Translations under genes and position numbers: made by a program
The notes under the pieces: generated by a model
What the model was told of the DNA's origin: nothing
What the model saw: only the letters and a program-made list of their open reading frames with translations
The model's database searches: none
Origin: Candidatus Gastranaerophilales bacterium
GTDB taxonomy: Bacteria > Cyanobacteriota > Vampirovibrionia > Gastranaerophilales > Gastranaerophilaceae
Direction of reading: 5' to 3'
Assembly (NCBI GenBank): GCA_944326475.1
Contig: CALVEC010000006.1
Coordinates: 83,108 to 147,107, forward strand
Length of the DNA: 64,000 nt
In this document: positions 63,960-64,000 of the stretch, piece by piece
How positions within the stretch are numbered: the first letter of the stretch is position 1
Layout: every line of letters starts with the position of its first letter

Positions 63960-64000
63960 CTGTCATGCTGAAGCGCCGGACATTTGTGTCCGCTTCAATA
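63960..64000 (+). repeat. MITE-like element, family B, copy 3 (cut by window end)
   Basis: Begins with the terminal word CTGTCATGCTGAAGCG and resembles the first 40 bases of the copy at 21263; the rest is outside the window. Confidence 0.5.

Overview
ORGANISM. The window looks like a chromosome fragment of a flagellated, diderm, low-GC gut bacterium of the Candidatus Melainabacteria / Gastranaerophilales type (non-photosynthetic relatives of Cyanobacteria). This is an inference from protein style: giant flagellar proteins, short N-terminal Ser/Thr-Phe-Lys/Gly motifs on unrelated proteins, a heptosyltransferase-like GT9 with dTDP-rhamnose genes, and a BadF-type activase. No rRNA or marker tree is available here. 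Gene order is typical of a chromosome; no phage, plasmid or transposase gene was seen.

LAYOUT. 1-16292 (+) is most of one giant gene for a flagellar cap (FliD-like) protein, open at the left edge. 16682-20989 (-) is a 1435-aa flagellin whose central domain is replaced by four modules rich in calcium-binding (RTX-type) repeats; its reading frame crosses a run of 12 G. 21.0-21.65 kb holds dispersed repeats and a duplicated flagellin leader. 21.65-34.8 kb carries an HtrA-like protease, a YjbQ protein, a methyltransferase, a BadF-type ATPase, two adjacent HNH-like paralogues, a LysM membrane protein, a GH77 glucanotransferase and an M16 peptidase. 35073-36908 (+) is a second flagellin carrying the same GLUG-type cassette that occurs four times in the giant cap protein. 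37.1-44.3 kb has a DtxR/MntR regulator, SIMPL and DUF486 proteins, a Cys-rich LTxxQ protein, tRNA-Lys with a 145-bp tandem repeat at its 3' end, a broken or frameshifted EndoQ-UvrD pair, and a DnaQ-type exonuclease. 44.6-50.4 kb has a lytic transglycosylase and a 1677-aa multidomain protein (EF-hand-like, LysM, hydrophobic, J-domain-like, FHA) behind a flagellar-sigma-like promoter. Then come tRNA-Gln and tRNA-Asn, rimP-nusA, an ABC ATPase with a degenerate histidine kinase, an MsbA-like exporter, and a six-gene operon (rmlC-rmlB-rmlD-rmlA-GT2-GT9) for dTDP-rhamnose and its transfer. The right edge is again dispersed repeats.

HOW IT FITS TOGETHER. The most striking theme is a flagellar filament and cap that appear built from exchangeable surface modules. 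The cap and one flagellin share a cassette, the other flagellin carries an RTX insert, and that flagellin has a homopolymer in the right place for on/off phase variation. Base composition inside the cap gene is patchy, the two flagellin genes share leaders and near-identical 5' coding DNA, and dispersed repeats sit at their flanks. Together this suggests ongoing recombination and diversification of flagellar surface antigens. The rhamnose and glycosyltransferase operon and the MsbA-like exporter would build other surface glycans. All functional statements rest on reading the sequence and remembered family motifs; no database search was run.
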